From assembly GCA_947458335.1 (NCBI GenBank), contig CANGYW010000007.1:1-35584 (forward strand): a stretch of 35,584 bases of DNA. Direction: 5' to 3'. The position numbers were made by a program, and so were the translations under genes. The stretch's first letter is position 1. Every line of letters starts with the position of its first letter. Under the pieces are notes generated by a model. It had not been told where the DNA came from. It saw only the letters and a program-made list of their open reading frames with translations, and searched no databases. Origin of the DNA: Chitinophagaceae bacterium (GTDB lineage: Bacteria > Bacteroidota > Bacteroidia > Chitinophagales > Chitinophagaceae). This document shows, in pieces, positions 25,078 to 33,722 of this stretch.

Positions 25078-28000
25078 TTACTCTCTTCCGTGACATTGCT
25101 TGTATTTCTTGCCGCTACCGCAAGGACAAGGGTCATTGCGACCAATACGCGGCCCGGCAGATACGGGAACGGCTCTGTCGTTTTCGTTAGCAGCGTAATC
25201 TTGCCCCGCCCGGTCTACCTCTTCTTTGTTAGCCCTCATACGACTCATGTCGGTGCGTTGTTCTCTGCCTTCCCGTAACGGTGCCTCAGTGGTCTGCACA
25301 GGAAGTGATGCATGACATAAGAAGTCTACGATGTTTTTATTGAGTTCTGCTGTCATGTTCCGGAACAACTGGTAGGCCTCCATTTTATAAATGACTAGCG
25401 GATCTTTTTGCTCCAGATAAGCGGTCTGCACACTTTGCTTTAGGTCATCCATGGCACGCAGATGCTCTTTCCATGCCTCGTCGATGACGGACAGCGTAAT
25501 CGTTTTTTCGAGTGACTGCCCCAGTTCACCTCCTTCGCTTTGAATATTTTTATTCAGGTTGACCAGTACGTTATAGCCCTTGCGGCCATCGGTAAAAGGT
25601 ACTACCACGTTCTCTATCTGCTGGCCTTGTGTAAGCCGAATATTTTTGAAGACGGGAACAGATTGTAGTTGAAGTACCTTTTTGTGTTCTGTGTAGCGTC
25701 GGCTTGCTTCGCGATATAACTGATCGGCTACTTTACCGGCATCTTCTTTTGAAAAACTATGGCTGCTTATAGAAGTCTCCAGGCCAAAATTCAAAATGCA
25801 AGCCATCTTAAAACCCTCATAGTCGTCCTGCTCACGGAAAGAGCCCACCAATCCTTCGGCCACCGTCGCAAATGCAGTATCGATATCTAAGGCTAGTCTT
25901 TCTCCAAAAAGGGCATGGTTGCGTCTCTTGTACACCGCGTTGCGTTGCATGTTCATCACATCATCATATTCCAGCAGCCGCTTTCGAATGCCAAAGTTGT
26001 TTTCTTCTACCTTCTTTTGTGCGCGCTGAATGCTATTGCTGATCATGCTGTGCTGGATAACATCCCCTTCTTGATAGCCCAGCTTGTCCATTAGTCCGGC
26101 AATTCGCTCACTGCCGAACATGCGCATCAGATCGTCTTCGAGCGATACATAGAACTGACTGCTACCCGGATCGCCCTGACGACCGGCACGGCCACGCAAC
26201 TGCCTGTCTACCCGGCGGCTCTCGTGACGCTCCGTTCCAATAATAGCCAGCCCTCCAGCTTCTTTAACACCAGGGCCTAGTTTAATGTCGGTACCACGGC
26301 CGGCCATATTGGTAGCAATGGTTACGGCACCGGCCAGACCTGCTTCTGTTACCACCTGCGCCTCGCGGGCGTGTTGTTTGGCGTTAAGTACGTTGTGGGG
26401 GATCTTTTTTTGTTGCAGCATCCGGCTTAGTAATTCACTCACCTCTACAGAGGTAGTACCCACTAGACAAGGTCTTCCGGCATTGCGCAGCAATTCGATC
26501 TCGTCAATAACAGCTTTATATTTTTCTCGCTTTGTTTTGTAGACCAGATCATCGCGGTCTTGGCGCACCATGGTAAGATGAGTGGGGATACTTACCACGT
26601 CTAACTTGTAAATACTCCAGAGCTCGGCGGCCTCGGTCTCTGCCGTACCGGTCATACCACCCAGCTTGTGATACATTCTAAAATAGTTCTGTAGCGTAAT
26701 GGTAGCATAGGTTTGCGTGGCCGCTTCGATCTTTACATTTTCTTTGGCCTCCAGTGCCTGGTGCAGTCCATCGCTATAGCGACGACCCTCCATTATACGG
26801 CCGGTTTGCTCATCTACTATCTTGATGGCACCGTCGATGATCACGTACTCCACATCTTTGGCAAAAAGAGTATAGGCTTTAAGTAATTGTTGCACCGTAT
26901 GAATGCGGTCTGCCTTTTGTGAATACTCATTGAGCAACGCTTCTTTTTGTTGTAGCAACTCTTCGGTCGCGGCCCCGCTTTTTTCTACTTCGGCGAGCTT
27001 AACGCCAATATCGGGCAGTACAAAGAATTCAGGATCCTCTCCACTGCGTGTAATGGCTGCAAGCCCCTTGTCGCTAAGCTCTACCGAGTTATTCTTTTCG
27101 TCGATATGAAATAACAGATCCTCGTCGACCAGATGCATCAGTCGCTGTTGGTCTTGTAAGTAATAGTTTTCGGCCTTTTGCATCTTGACCCTAATGCCGG
27201 GTTCGCTCAGGTATTTTATGACAGGACCGTACTTGGGCAATCCACGGTGCGCACGGTATAAAAACAGTCCTCCTTCTTTGGGATCATCCTTTCCTTCGGC
27301 AATTAATCGCTTGGCTTCGTTGAGGCAATTGCGTACTATTTTTTCTTGTTCAACGACCAGTTGCTGAATACGGGGTTTGTGAATATGATACTGCTGGTCC
27401 TCTCCTTTTGGTACTGGTCCGGAGATGATAAGCGGTGTTCTTGCATCATCAATCAGAACCGAGTCTACTTCGTCGACCATGGCAAAATGATGCTTGCGTT
27501 GCACCATCTCTTGCGGGTTGTGCACCATATTGTCGCGCAAATAATCGAAGCCAAATTCATTGTTCGTGCCATAGGTGATGTCGGCCAGATAGGCTTTTCT
27601 TCTCTCTTCGCTATTGGGTTGATGCTTGTCGATACAATCAACGGTAATACCCAGCCACTCGAATAAGGTTCCATTCCATTCCTGGTCACGTCGAGCAAGG
27701 TAGTCATTGACGGTTACCAAGTGGACACCTTCGCCGGGCAAGGCATTCAGATAGGCCGGAAGGGTAGAGACCAAGGTCTTTCCCTCTCCTGTGGCCATTT
27801 CAGAGATCTTTCCCTGATGTAGTACGATACCTCCTATCAATTGCACATCGTAGTGCACCATATTCCAGGTAATGGTGGCGCCGGCGGCAGTCCAGGTATT
27901 TTGAAAGATGGCCTTATCGCCCTCTATGGTAATGTAATTTCTTTTAACACTCAGGTCGCGGTCAAGATCTGTTGCAGTCGAGATCAGAGTTGTGTTTTCT

Positions 28001-28371
28001 TTAAATCGTCGGGCCGCCTCTTTTACCACGGCAAAAGCCTCGGGTAACAATTCGTTGAGAATTTGTTCAATTTGCTGGTTTCTCTCTTTTTTAAGGCGAT
28101 CTACTTCTTGATAAATAGCATCTTTGCCCATCAAGTCCTCGAATGGAAGTTGTTCCGCTGTTAGGGTTTTATCGGCGATCTCCCGATCAATGGCTTGCAG
28201 GTGATCTTTTATACGGTTTCTAAATTCGGTGGTCTTTGCCCTTAGCTCATCATGGCTCAGTTGTTGAAAACGAGTAAAAAACTGATTGATCTGACCCACC
28301 AGGGGCTCAATTTTGCGCACGTCCTTTTCTGACTTGCTGCCGCCGAATATTTTTGACAGGTAACCTAGCAT
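25078..28371 (-). CDS. secA: preprotein translocase ATPase SecA
   Basis: SecA drives secretory proteins through SecYEG. The 1,097-residue chain is longer than E. coli SecA (901), as is usual in Bacteroidota. Landmarks are EMATGEGKTLV (Walker A), VNDYLARRDQEW, MVDEVDSVLIDDARTPLIISG (DEAD-like box), GGMTGTAETEA, MAGRGTDIKLG and GRAGRQGDPGSSQF. The C-terminus carries a zinc-binding SEC-C motif CPCGSGKKYKQCH. The open frame reaches 28392, but the ATG at 28371 gives the family start MLGYLSKIFGGSK. A consensus -7 box lies 7 nt before it. It is divergent from atpG across 57 bp. Confidence 0.97.
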   Translation of the reverse strand: MLGYLSKIFGGSKSEKDVRKIEPLVGQINQFFTRFQQLSHDELRAKTTEFRNRIKDHLQAIDREIADKTLTAEQLPFEDLMGKDAIYQEVDRLKKERNQQIEQILNELLPEAFAVVKEAARRFKENTTLISTATDLDRDLSVKRNYITIEGDKAIFQNTWTAAGATITWNMVHYDVQLIGGIVLHQGKISEMATGEGKTLVSTLPAYLNALPGEGVHLVTVNDYLARRDQEWNGTLFEWLGITVDCIDKHQPNSEERRKAYLADITYGTNNEFGFDYLRDNMVHNPQEMVQRKHHFAMVDEVDSVLIDDARTPLIISGPVPKGEDQQYHIHKPRIQQLVVEQEKIVRNCLNEAKRLIAEGKDDPKEGGLFLYRAHRGLPKYGPVIKYLSEPGIRVKMQKAENYYLQDQQRLMHLVDEDLLFHIDEKNNSVELSDKGLAAITRSGEDPEFFVLPDIGVKLAEVEKSGAATEELLQQKEALLNEYSQKADRIHTVQQLLKAYTLFAKDVEYVIIDGAIKIVDEQTGRIMEGRRYSDGLHQALEAKENVKIEAATQTYATITLQNYFRMYHKLGGMTGTAETEAAELWSIYKLDVVSIPTHLTMVRQDRDDLVYKTKREKYKAVIDEIELLRNAGRPCLVGTTSVEVSELLSRMLQQKKIPHNVLNAKQHAREAQVVTEAGLAGAVTIATNMAGRGTDIKLGPGVKEAGGLAIIGTERHESRRVDRQLRGRAGRQGDPGSSQFYVSLEDDLMRMFGSERIAGLMDKLGYQEGDVIQHSMISNSIQRAQKKVEENNFGIRKRLLEYDDVMNMQRNAVYKRRNHALFGERLALDIDTAFATVAEGLVGSFREQDDYEGFKMACILNFGLETSISSHSFSKEDAGKVADQLYREASRRYTEHKKVLQLQSVPVFKNIRLTQGQQIENVVVPFTDGRKGYNVLVNLNKNIQSEGGELGQSLEKTITLSVIDEAWKEHLRAMDDLKQSVQTAYLEQKDPLVIYKMEAYQLFRNMTAELNKNIVDFLCHASLPVQTTEAPLREGREQRTDMSRMRANKEEVDRAGQDYAANENDRAVPVSAGPRIGRNDPCPCGSGKKYKQCHGRE

Positions 28372-28378
28372 AAGTGGG

Positions 28379-28386
28379 CAAAGATA
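28379..28386 (-). promoter_or_regulatory. candidate -7 box for secA
   Basis: TATCTTTG on the minus strand matches TAnnTTTG exactly, 7 nt from the secA ATG, which would leave only a few leader bases. It is 16 bp from the oppositely oriented atpG box, so the two promoters must overlap. Confidence 0.5.
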
Positions 28387-28402
28387 AGCCAAAAAAAACC
28401 CA

Positions 28403-28410
28403 TAACTTTG
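28403..28410 (+). promoter_or_regulatory. candidate -7 box for atpG
   Basis: TAACTTTG matches the Bacteroidota -7 consensus exactly and ends 18 nt before the atpG ATG, giving a leader of about 13 nt. The -33 region would coincide with the secA -7 box, and no clear TTTG is present there. Confidence 0.5.
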
Positions 28411-28428
28411 CCCCCCAAATAAGCATTC

Positions 28429-29310
28429 ATGGCAGGTCAGTTAAAGGAGGTTAGAAACCGTATTAAGTCGGTACAGAGCACCCAGCAGATTACCAAGGCA
28501 ATGAAGATGGTCAGCGCCGCCAAACTCAGACGCGCGCAAGAAGCCATCATCCAGATGAGGCCTTATGCCCAAAAACTGCAGGATATGCTCAGTAATATCG
28601 TGAGCAATAGCGAAGCCGGATCCGAAATGGCCCTGGCTGCGGAACGCCCTGTCGAAAAGGTGCTTTTAATCGTTATTAGCAGTGATCGCGGTCTGGCTGG
28701 TGCCTTTAACGCCAACGTAATCAAACTGGCTAAGGCCACCATCGCCGAAAAATATGCTGCTCCGTTTAGCAAGGGAAATGTGACCATCTGGAACATTGGT
28801 AAAAAGGCCTACGAAAATTTGAGTAAAGGCGCCTTTAAGACCGATGCTCGTTTCAAAGATATTTTCTTGCAATTGAGTTTTGAAAAGGTGCAGGAGGCGG
28901 CGGCTGCTGCCATGACTTCTTTTCTTAACAAGGAATTTGACGTTGTTGAAATTGTGTATAGCCAGTTTAAAAATGCCGCCACGCAGCGTTTTGTTGTGGA
29001 GCGCTATTTGCCCATTCCTCGGGTAGAAAAAAAAGAGGGAATGGTGCAATCTGATTTCATATACGACCCCGATAAGAGCGTGCTGGTTGCTGAGCTAATG
29101 CCCAAGATCCTCAATACCCAACTCTTTAAAGCCGTGCTAGATTCCAATGCCTCCGAGCACGGGGCCCGGATGACGGCGATGGACAAAGCCAGTGAGAACG
29201 CAAATGAGATGCTCCGCAACTTAAAGATCTCTTACAATCGTGCTCGTCAGGCCACCATCACCACCGAGCTTACAGAGATTGTAAGTGGTGCTGCTGCCCT
29301 GCAGGGATAA
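28429..29310 (+). CDS. atpG: ATP synthase F1 gamma subunit
   Basis: The rotor stalk of F1-ATP synthase. The 293-residue protein has the characteristic N-terminal helix RNRIKSVQSTQQITKAMKMVSAAKLRRAQ and the C-terminal helix with ENANEMLRNLKISYNRARQATITTELTEIVSGA. The central Rossmann-like region includes VISSDRGLAGAFNANV. Other F1/Fo genes are absent on both sides: secA lies upstream on the other strand and scpB downstream. In this genome atpG is therefore separated from atpA/atpD or at least does not follow them directly. Confidence 0.97.
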   Translation: MAGQLKEVRNRIKSVQSTQQITKAMKMVSAAKLRRAQEAIIQMRPYAQKLQDMLSNIVSNSEAGSEMALAAERPVEKVLLIVISSDRGLAGAFNANVIKLAKATIAEKYAAPFSKGNVTIWNIGKKAYENLSKGAFKTDARFKDIFLQLSFEKVQEAAAAAMTSFLNKEFDVVEIVYSQFKNAATQRFVVERYLPIPRVEKKEGMVQSDFIYDPDKSVLVAELMPKILNTQLFKAVLDSNASEHGARMTAMDKASENANEMLRNLKISYNRARQATITTELTEIVSGAAALQG

Positions 29311-29397
29311 GCCAGCCGGGTCACTTGTTGTTCCGGGTGTGAAGAACTTTTCATGACCAGTGCGCAGTAATTAGTATTTTGTCGAACTTATTTAACC

Positions 29398-30003
29398 ATG
29401 CCTGACGTTTCCTCCATCGTTCCTCATATTGAAGCGCTGATTTTTGCCAGCGATAAGCCTCTTTCTACCGCCGAGCTTACTGATTTTGTCAATAATGCCA
29501 TGGGCTTTCTCGAAGACCGGGTGGCTACAGAGCAAACCGAGGCTGCTATACAGGCGATTACAGAAAAATATGCCAGCGAGTTTTATTCTTTTGAAGTAGT
29601 ACAAAGTGGAGGAGGATGGCAATTTTTGACAAAAAAAGAGTTTCATAAAACTATCGCTCAACTTAATGGTGATAAGTTTCTAAAGCGTCTTTCCCCTGCC
29701 TCTTTAGAGACACTGGCTATCATTGCTTACAAGCAGCCGGTAACTAAAGGCGAGATTGAATCTATCCGGGGCGTAAGCTCTGATTATGCAGTGCAGAAGT
29801 TGCTGGAAAAGGAGTTGATCGTAATTGCAGGGAGAAATGAAAAACTGCCTGGACATCCTCTTGTATATGCTACCTCGCGCAATTTTATGGACTACTTCGG
29901 CATCAACTCTTCCGAAGATCTTCCCACTATAAAGGAGGTATTGGCAGAGCAATTAGTTGAGCCAACTACTATCAAAGACACTCTTCCCGAACAAGAAGCC
30001 TGA
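29398..30003 (+). CDS. scpB: segregation and condensation protein B
   Basis: ScpB is the paired winged-helix subunit of the SMC-ScpAB condensin that organises and separates chromosomes. The 201-residue protein starts with a typical HIEALIFASDKPLSTAEL. The second winged helix carries LSPASLETLAIIAYKQPVTKGEIESIRGV and LLEKELIVIAGR, followed by YATSRNFMDYFGI. The acidic tail of about 30 residues is variable in the family. It lies 87 bp after atpG, in a gap with no hairpin terminator, and 18 bp before lysA. Confidence 0.93.
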   Translation: MPDVSSIVPHIEALIFASDKPLSTAELTDFVNNAMGFLEDRVATEQTEAAIQAITEKYASEFYSFEVVQSGGGWQFLTKKEFHKTIAQLNGDKFLKRLSPASLETLAIIAYKQPVTKGEIESIRGVSSDYAVQKLLEKELIVIAGRNEKLPGHPLVYATSRNFMDYFGINSSEDLPTIKEVLAEQLVEPTTIKDTLPEQEA

Positions 30004-30009
30004 TCTTAT

Positions 30010-30017
30010 TATCTTCG
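30010..30017 (+). promoter_or_regulatory. candidate -7 box abutting the lysA start
   Basis: TATCTTCG, the same octamer as at prs, is followed by TTCC and the lysA ATG at 30022. It falls in the short scpB-lysA gap and may give lysA its own near-leaderless transcript. Confidence 0.3.
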
Positions 30018-30021
30018 TTCC

Positions 30022-31227
30022 ATGTCCGTTTCTAGAGAAGAACTGATTCGCGCTGCAGCCACTTTTGGTACACCTCTCTACGTGTACCATGCAGAGTCTA
30101 TTACTGGGCAGTATCATAAACTGGCGGATGCTTTTGCTGCACTTGATGCGCGATTTTTCTATGCGGCCAAGGCGCTGACTAATCTCTCTATCCTTAAGCA
30201 TATTCGGTCTATTGGCTGCTCTATTGATTGTAGCTCTATCAACGAGGTAAAACTGGCTCTCCATGCTGGCTTTGCCCCCGATCAAATACTTTACACTTCT
30301 AACAGTGTTGCATTTTCTGAAATTCAAGAGGCGGTAACGCTCGGTGTCTCGGTTACGATTGATAGTTTGTCTAACCTAGAAAAATTTGCGATCGCTTATG
30401 GAGGCCATTACCCAGTAGGGGTCAGGATTCGACCTAACATCATGGCGGGTGGCAACACAAAGATCTCTACTGGGCATGCGGGCAGTAAGTTTGGTATTCC
30501 AATAGAGCGGGTTGAATCGCTTCAACAGCTAGTGACTACCTATGGGATGCAGCTGCGCACCTTACATATTCATACCGGTAGTGAAATTTCTGAGGCATCG
30601 GTATTTGTGCGAGGGGTGGAGTTGCTCCTCGAGCTAGCGAATATTTTTCCTACCGTATCGGTCATTGACCTGGGTGGTGGATTCAAAGTACCATACCGGC
30701 CCAACGAAAAGGAAACCGATCTTGTTGCCATAGCGCAGCCGGTAGCAAAGGCTTTTGCTGATTTTACTCACAAGACCGGAAGGCAACTTCAGGTCTGGTT
30801 CGAGCCGGGTAAATATCTGGTAGCACAAGCGGGTTACCTGCTGACTACTGTAACTGTCATTAAGCCCACCGATACCATCTGCTTTGTGGGGGTCAACAGC
30901 GGGTTAAATCATCTGATTCGCCCCATGTTCTACGAGGCCTATCATAATATTAGTAACCTAACAAATTCAGAGGGCGCCCTACATTGCTATCAGGTAACTG
31001 GTAATATTTGTGAGACCGATGATTTTGCCCTGGCGCGTGAGATTCCTGAGGTGCGCGAAGGAGACCTGCTTGCCTTTCATAATGCAGGGGCCTATGGTTT
31101 TGAAATGGCATCCTCTTACAATGCAAGAGTTCGTCCAGCAGAGGTGTTGTGCATAAATGGGCAGCAACAAATAATAAGAAGAAGAGAGAGTTTTGACGAT
31201 CTGCTGACACTGCAAATTATGATGTAG
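30022..31227 (+). CDS. lysA: diaminopimelate decarboxylase
   Basis: LysA catalyses the last step of lysine synthesis, decarboxylating meso-diaminopimelate. This is a 401-residue PLP enzyme of the alanine-racemase-fold (type III) group. Lys50 in FYAAKALTN binds PLP. HIHTGSE replaces the textbook HIGSQ, D216-LGGGF is the phosphate-binding loop, EPGKYLV follows, and C330-ETDD supplies the active-site cysteine. GAYGFEMASSYN closes the active site. HTGS and CETD are, as I recall, the normal forms in Bacteroidota. The stop is separated by one base from the next ATG, so the DUF4442 gene is translationally coupled or at least cotranscribed. Confidence 0.93.
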   Translation: MSVSREELIRAAATFGTPLYVYHAESITGQYHKLADAFAALDARFFYAAKALTNLSILKHIRSIGCSIDCSSINEVKLALHAGFAPDQILYTSNSVAFSEIQEAVTLGVSVTIDSLSNLEKFAIAYGGHYPVGVRIRPNIMAGGNTKISTGHAGSKFGIPIERVESLQQLVTTYGMQLRTLHIHTGSEISEASVFVRGVELLLELANIFPTVSVIDLGGGFKVPYRPNEKETDLVAIAQPVAKAFADFTHKTGRQLQVWFEPGKYLVAQAGYLLTTVTVIKPTDTICFVGVNSGLNHLIRPMFYEAYHNISNLTNSEGALHCYQVTGNICETDDFALAREIPEVREGDLLAFHNAGAYGFEMASSYNARVRPAEVLCINGQQQIIRRRESFDDLLTLQIMM

Positions 31228-31228
31228 T

Positions 31229-31708
31229 ATGCAAAACGAATTTCTAAAAATTGCCAATGATCCTCTCCGGTTTCGCTTTTACATGTTGTTGAAGTTGCCT
31301 GCTGCTTTTTTGTCGGGATTGCGTGTAAAAAAAGCTACCCTCGAAGCAACGACCGTTTGCCTCTCATTTCACTGGCTTTCTCAAAATCCTTTTCGCTCAA
31401 TTTACTTTGCATCTTTGGCTATGGCTGCCGAAATGAGTACCGGTTTACTCGCCATGGCGCGTATCTATAAAAAAAAACCTGCTGTTTCGATGCTAGTCGT
31501 TTCGATGGAGGCAAAATTCTTTAAAAAGGCTACTGGTACTATCTACTTTAGTTGTCAGGATGGATCTTTATTCGAAGCGGCCATACAAAAAGCAATGGAT
31601 AGCGAAGAATCCACTACACTAACAGCTACTGCTAATGGTACTAACAAGCTGGGCGAATTAGTGGCGCAGTTCTATTTTACCTGGTCATTTAAGCGAAAAA
31701 ATAAGTAA
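31229..31708 (+). CDS. DUF4442 hotdog-fold protein (thioesterase-like)
   Basis: A 159-residue protein of the DUF4442 group, which has the hotdog fold of PaaI/YiiD-type acyl-CoA thioesterases. Family features are FYMLLKLPAAFLSGLRV, the SQNPFRSIYFASLAMAAEMSTGLLA helix and strand (with the AEMS segment where thioesterases keep their active-site acid), and KPAVSMLVVSMEAKFFKKATG. No acyl chain specificity can be read. It begins one base after the lysA stop and is followed 25 bp later by the beta-CASP nuclease gene. Confidence 0.82.
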   Translation: MQNEFLKIANDPLRFRFYMLLKLPAAFLSGLRVKKATLEATTVCLSFHWLSQNPFRSIYFASLAMAAEMSTGLLAMARIYKKKPAVSMLVVSMEAKFFKKATGTIYFSCQDGSLFEAAIQKAMDSEESTTLTATANGTNKLGELVAQFYFTWSFKRKNK

Positions 31709-31733
31709 CTTACTTAGGTGTAAAGCAGGTTAA

Positions 31734-33134
31734 ATGAAGATTAGTTTTCATGGGGCAGCCCGTACCGTTACCGGTTCAAAACATTTGGTCGAGTTACCCG
31801 ATCGTCGAAAAATTCTGCTTGACTGCGGGCTATTTCAGGGTATGGGAAAGGATACCGATCGGCTTAACCGCCAGTTTGGTTTTGATCCCGCCTCGATAGA
31901 TGTGCTGTTGCTTAGTCATGCGCACATCGATCATTGCGGATTGCTTCCGCGTCTGGTCGCGGAGGGCTTTAGAGGAAAGATTTGGTGTACGCCGGCCACT
32001 CGTGCACTGGCAGAGGTGTTATTGCGAGATTCTGCTAAGATTCAAGAAGACGAGATTCGCTATGTAAATAAGAGAAGAAAAGCGCAGGGGTTACCGTTGC
32101 TGAAGCCGCTTTATTCAGTAGAGGAAGCTAGTGCCTGCACTGTTCTTTTTGAAGTTGCCGAGTACGACCAGTGGGTAGAGGTGCTGCCTGCTATTCAAGT
32201 CCAGTTTACCGATGCCGGACACATTATAGGAAGTGCGGCTGTGCATCTTCGTTATACAGAAGCCGGCATTACAAGACAACTTACTTTTAGTGGTGATGTA
32301 GGTCGTTACGGGGATGCTATTCTCCGTTCCCCAGCACCCTTCTCGCAAGCTGACGTACTTATTTTGGAGTCTACATATGGAAACTCCTTGCATCCGCTGC
32401 ATGTGACTAGTACCGACTTATTATTGCGGCATATCGAAGAAACCTGTTTGCAGCGGAAAGGAAAATTAGTTATTGCAGCGTTTAGCGTAGGCAGAACACA
32501 AGAACTGCTGTATTTTTTGAATCAACTAGAGCTAGAAAACCGACTGCCTGCCGTACCCGTTTATCTAGATAGCCCGTTGAGTGTTGAGGCTACTGAGATT
32601 GTCAAAAGCTTTCCAGCCAACTTTAATAAGACCATACAGCAGGTGATGCGAAGCGATGCAGATCCTTTTGGTTTTCCGCAGCTAAAATACATACGTACCG
32701 TAGATCAATCCAAGCAGCTCAACTTCGAAAATGGGCCCATGGTCATCATCGCGGCCAGTGGAATGGCCGATGCGGGAAGGGTCAAGCATCATATCAGTAA
32801 TACAGTAGAGAACAGCAGAAATCGGATCTTATTTACTGGTTATTGTGAGCCGCGCTCGCTTGGAGGTCGGTTGCTGAGTGGCCAAAAGGAGGTCAGTATT
32901 TATGGAATCGTACATGAGGTGCACGCCTCTGTCGGTCAGATACGGAGTATGAGTGCGCATGGTGATTACGATGACCTTTGCCAGTGGCTTTCGGCGCAAG
33001 ATCCGAAGAAGGTGCAAGAGCTTTTTTTAGTGCATGGGGAATATGAGGTGCAACAAGCATTTCGAGATAGACTCATCAAAAAAGGGTTTGATTCTGTTAG
33101 GATCCCCGAGATGCATAGTGTGTTCTCAGTATAA
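31734..33134 (+). CDS. beta-CASP metallo-beta-lactamase fold ribonuclease-like protein
   Basis: A 466-residue protein of the CPSF73/Ysh1-like beta-CASP group of RNA-processing nucleases. The metallo-beta-lactamase domain has H62-A-H64-I-D66-H67-C-G, DAGHIIGSAAV and FSGDVGRYGD. The beta-CASP domain (about 200-370) begins with ESTYGN, then AFSVGRTQELLYFL, YLDSPLSVEAT, and ASGMADAGRVKHHI. The RMMBL tail has SAHGDYDDLCQWL and FLVHGE. This is a standalone archaeal/eukaryotic-style arrangement rather than RNase J. Its last 38 bp overlap the convergent membrane-protein gene. Confidence 0.92.
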   Translation: MKISFHGAARTVTGSKHLVELPDRRKILLDCGLFQGMGKDTDRLNRQFGFDPASIDVLLLSHAHIDHCGLLPRLVAEGFRGKIWCTPATRALAEVLLRDSAKIQEDEIRYVNKRRKAQGLPLLKPLYSVEEASACTVLFEVAEYDQWVEVLPAIQVQFTDAGHIIGSAAVHLRYTEAGITRQLTFSGDVGRYGDAILRSPAPFSQADVLILESTYGNSLHPLHVTSTDLLLRHIEETCLQRKGKLVIAAFSVGRTQELLYFLNQLELENRLPAVPVYLDSPLSVEATEIVKSFPANFNKTIQQVMRSDADPFGFPQLKYIRTVDQSKQLNFENGPMVIIAASGMADAGRVKHHISNTVENSRNRILFTGYCEPRSLGGRLLSGQKEVSIYGIVHEVHASVGQIRSMSAHGDYDDLCQWLSAQDPKKVQELFLVHGEYEVQQAFRDRLIKKGFDSVRIPEMHSVFSV

Positions 33135-33546
33135 GCATCGAGCAAAGTAACGAAGAGACTAAGAATAGGTATAATCCGGCTTGTGGCTCAACGTGTAAAA
33201 TTTCATGTCCGGAGTGGTTTGTTAGAATTTTTTTTGATAGGTCTACCCAGCCGAGTATGTAGCCCAGCCCAACCAACACATTGCAGGAGATGGCCAATAG
33301 ACACCACTTGACCCTCAAAAACAGCATCACCATACTGAAAAGTGAAATTGATAAACCAACCCAGCCTCCTTCTAAGAAGGTGCCTTTAAAGGTTTCGTAA
33401 GAGGTGAGCCTAGCGCCACTTTCAGAAATCGTGGCAGCCTCAATTTTAAACCAGGGCAAAAAAACAGAACCTGCCGCTACAGCCGCGGCTAAAAGACAGG
33501 CATAATCTTTTAGGCGAAGGCCGCTTACAGCAGGTTCTTTTCGCAT
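33097..33546 (-). CDS. small four-helix membrane protein, unrecognised
   Basis: I do not recognise a family. From the ATG at 33546 the protein has 149 residues and about four hydrophobic segments: ACLLAAAVAAGSVFLPWF near the N-terminus, WVGLSISLFSMVMLFLRV, WCLLAISCNVLVGLGYILGWV, and GLYLFLVSSLLCSMLILR. An extracytoplasmic loop of about 25 residues follows the first (KIEAATISESGARLTSYETF). A TTG at 33594 would extend it by 16 residues, but the ATG places basic residues directly before the first helix and is preferred. Its 3' end overlaps the nuclease gene by 38 bp. It is divergent from the membrane-anchored wHTH gene. Confidence 0.7.
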   Translation of the reverse strand: MRKEPAVSGLRLKDYACLLAAAVAAGSVFLPWFKIEAATISESGARLTSYETFKGTFLEGGWVGLSISLFSMVMLFLRVKWCLLAISCNVLVGLGYILGWVDLSKKILTNHSGHEILHVEPQAGLYLFLVSSLLCSMLILRTHYASRGS

Positions 33547-33606
33547 GAAAATTTTAGGATAGGTTAAACGGTTAATGGAGGCCCCACAAATCAAAGGGTT
33601 AGTAAC

Positions 33607-33631
33607 CGATGTAGGGCAAATGTCTACATCG
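33607..33631. repeat. 8-bp inverted repeat, possible operator
   Basis: CGATGTAG (33607-33614) and CTACATCG (33624-33631) are perfect inverted copies around the 9-nt spacer GGCAAATGT. No T run follows on either strand, so it does not look like a terminator. Its place in the divergent region suggests a protein-binding site or an RNA hairpin in a leader. Confidence 0.5.
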
Positions 33632-33632
33632 A

Positions 33633-33644
33633 TTCAATATTGAA
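33633..33644. repeat. 12-bp perfect palindrome
   Basis: TTCAATATTGAA is its own reverse complement and starts one base after the 8-bp inverted repeat. A partial copy (ATTGAA) follows at 33646-33651. In this AT-rich setting chance is possible. Confidence 0.4.
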
Positions 33645-33690
33645 AATTGAATTTGGTTAATTAATTGGTGGAATTACAGGTTATTTCCTA

Positions 33691-33698
33691 TAATTTTG
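33691..33698 (+). promoter_or_regulatory. candidate -7 box for the membrane-anchored wHTH gene
   Basis: TAATTTTG matches TAnnTTTG exactly. A TTG at 33665-33667 lies 23 nt upstream, slightly beyond the usual -33 spacing. The transcript would begin near 33703, with a leader of about 66 nt to the ATT at 33769 or 126 nt to the ATG at 33829. Confidence 0.35.
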
Positions 33699-33722
33699 AA
33701 ATGGCTTTTAAATTGTCAAGTA

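Noticed and set aside
30022-31227. HTGSE and CETDD in LysA in place of HIGSQ and CESGD
   Set aside because: At first sight this suggests another decarboxylase (for example carboxynorspermidine), but HTGS and CETD forms are, as I recall, normal for Bacteroidota LysA and the rest of the protein agrees.
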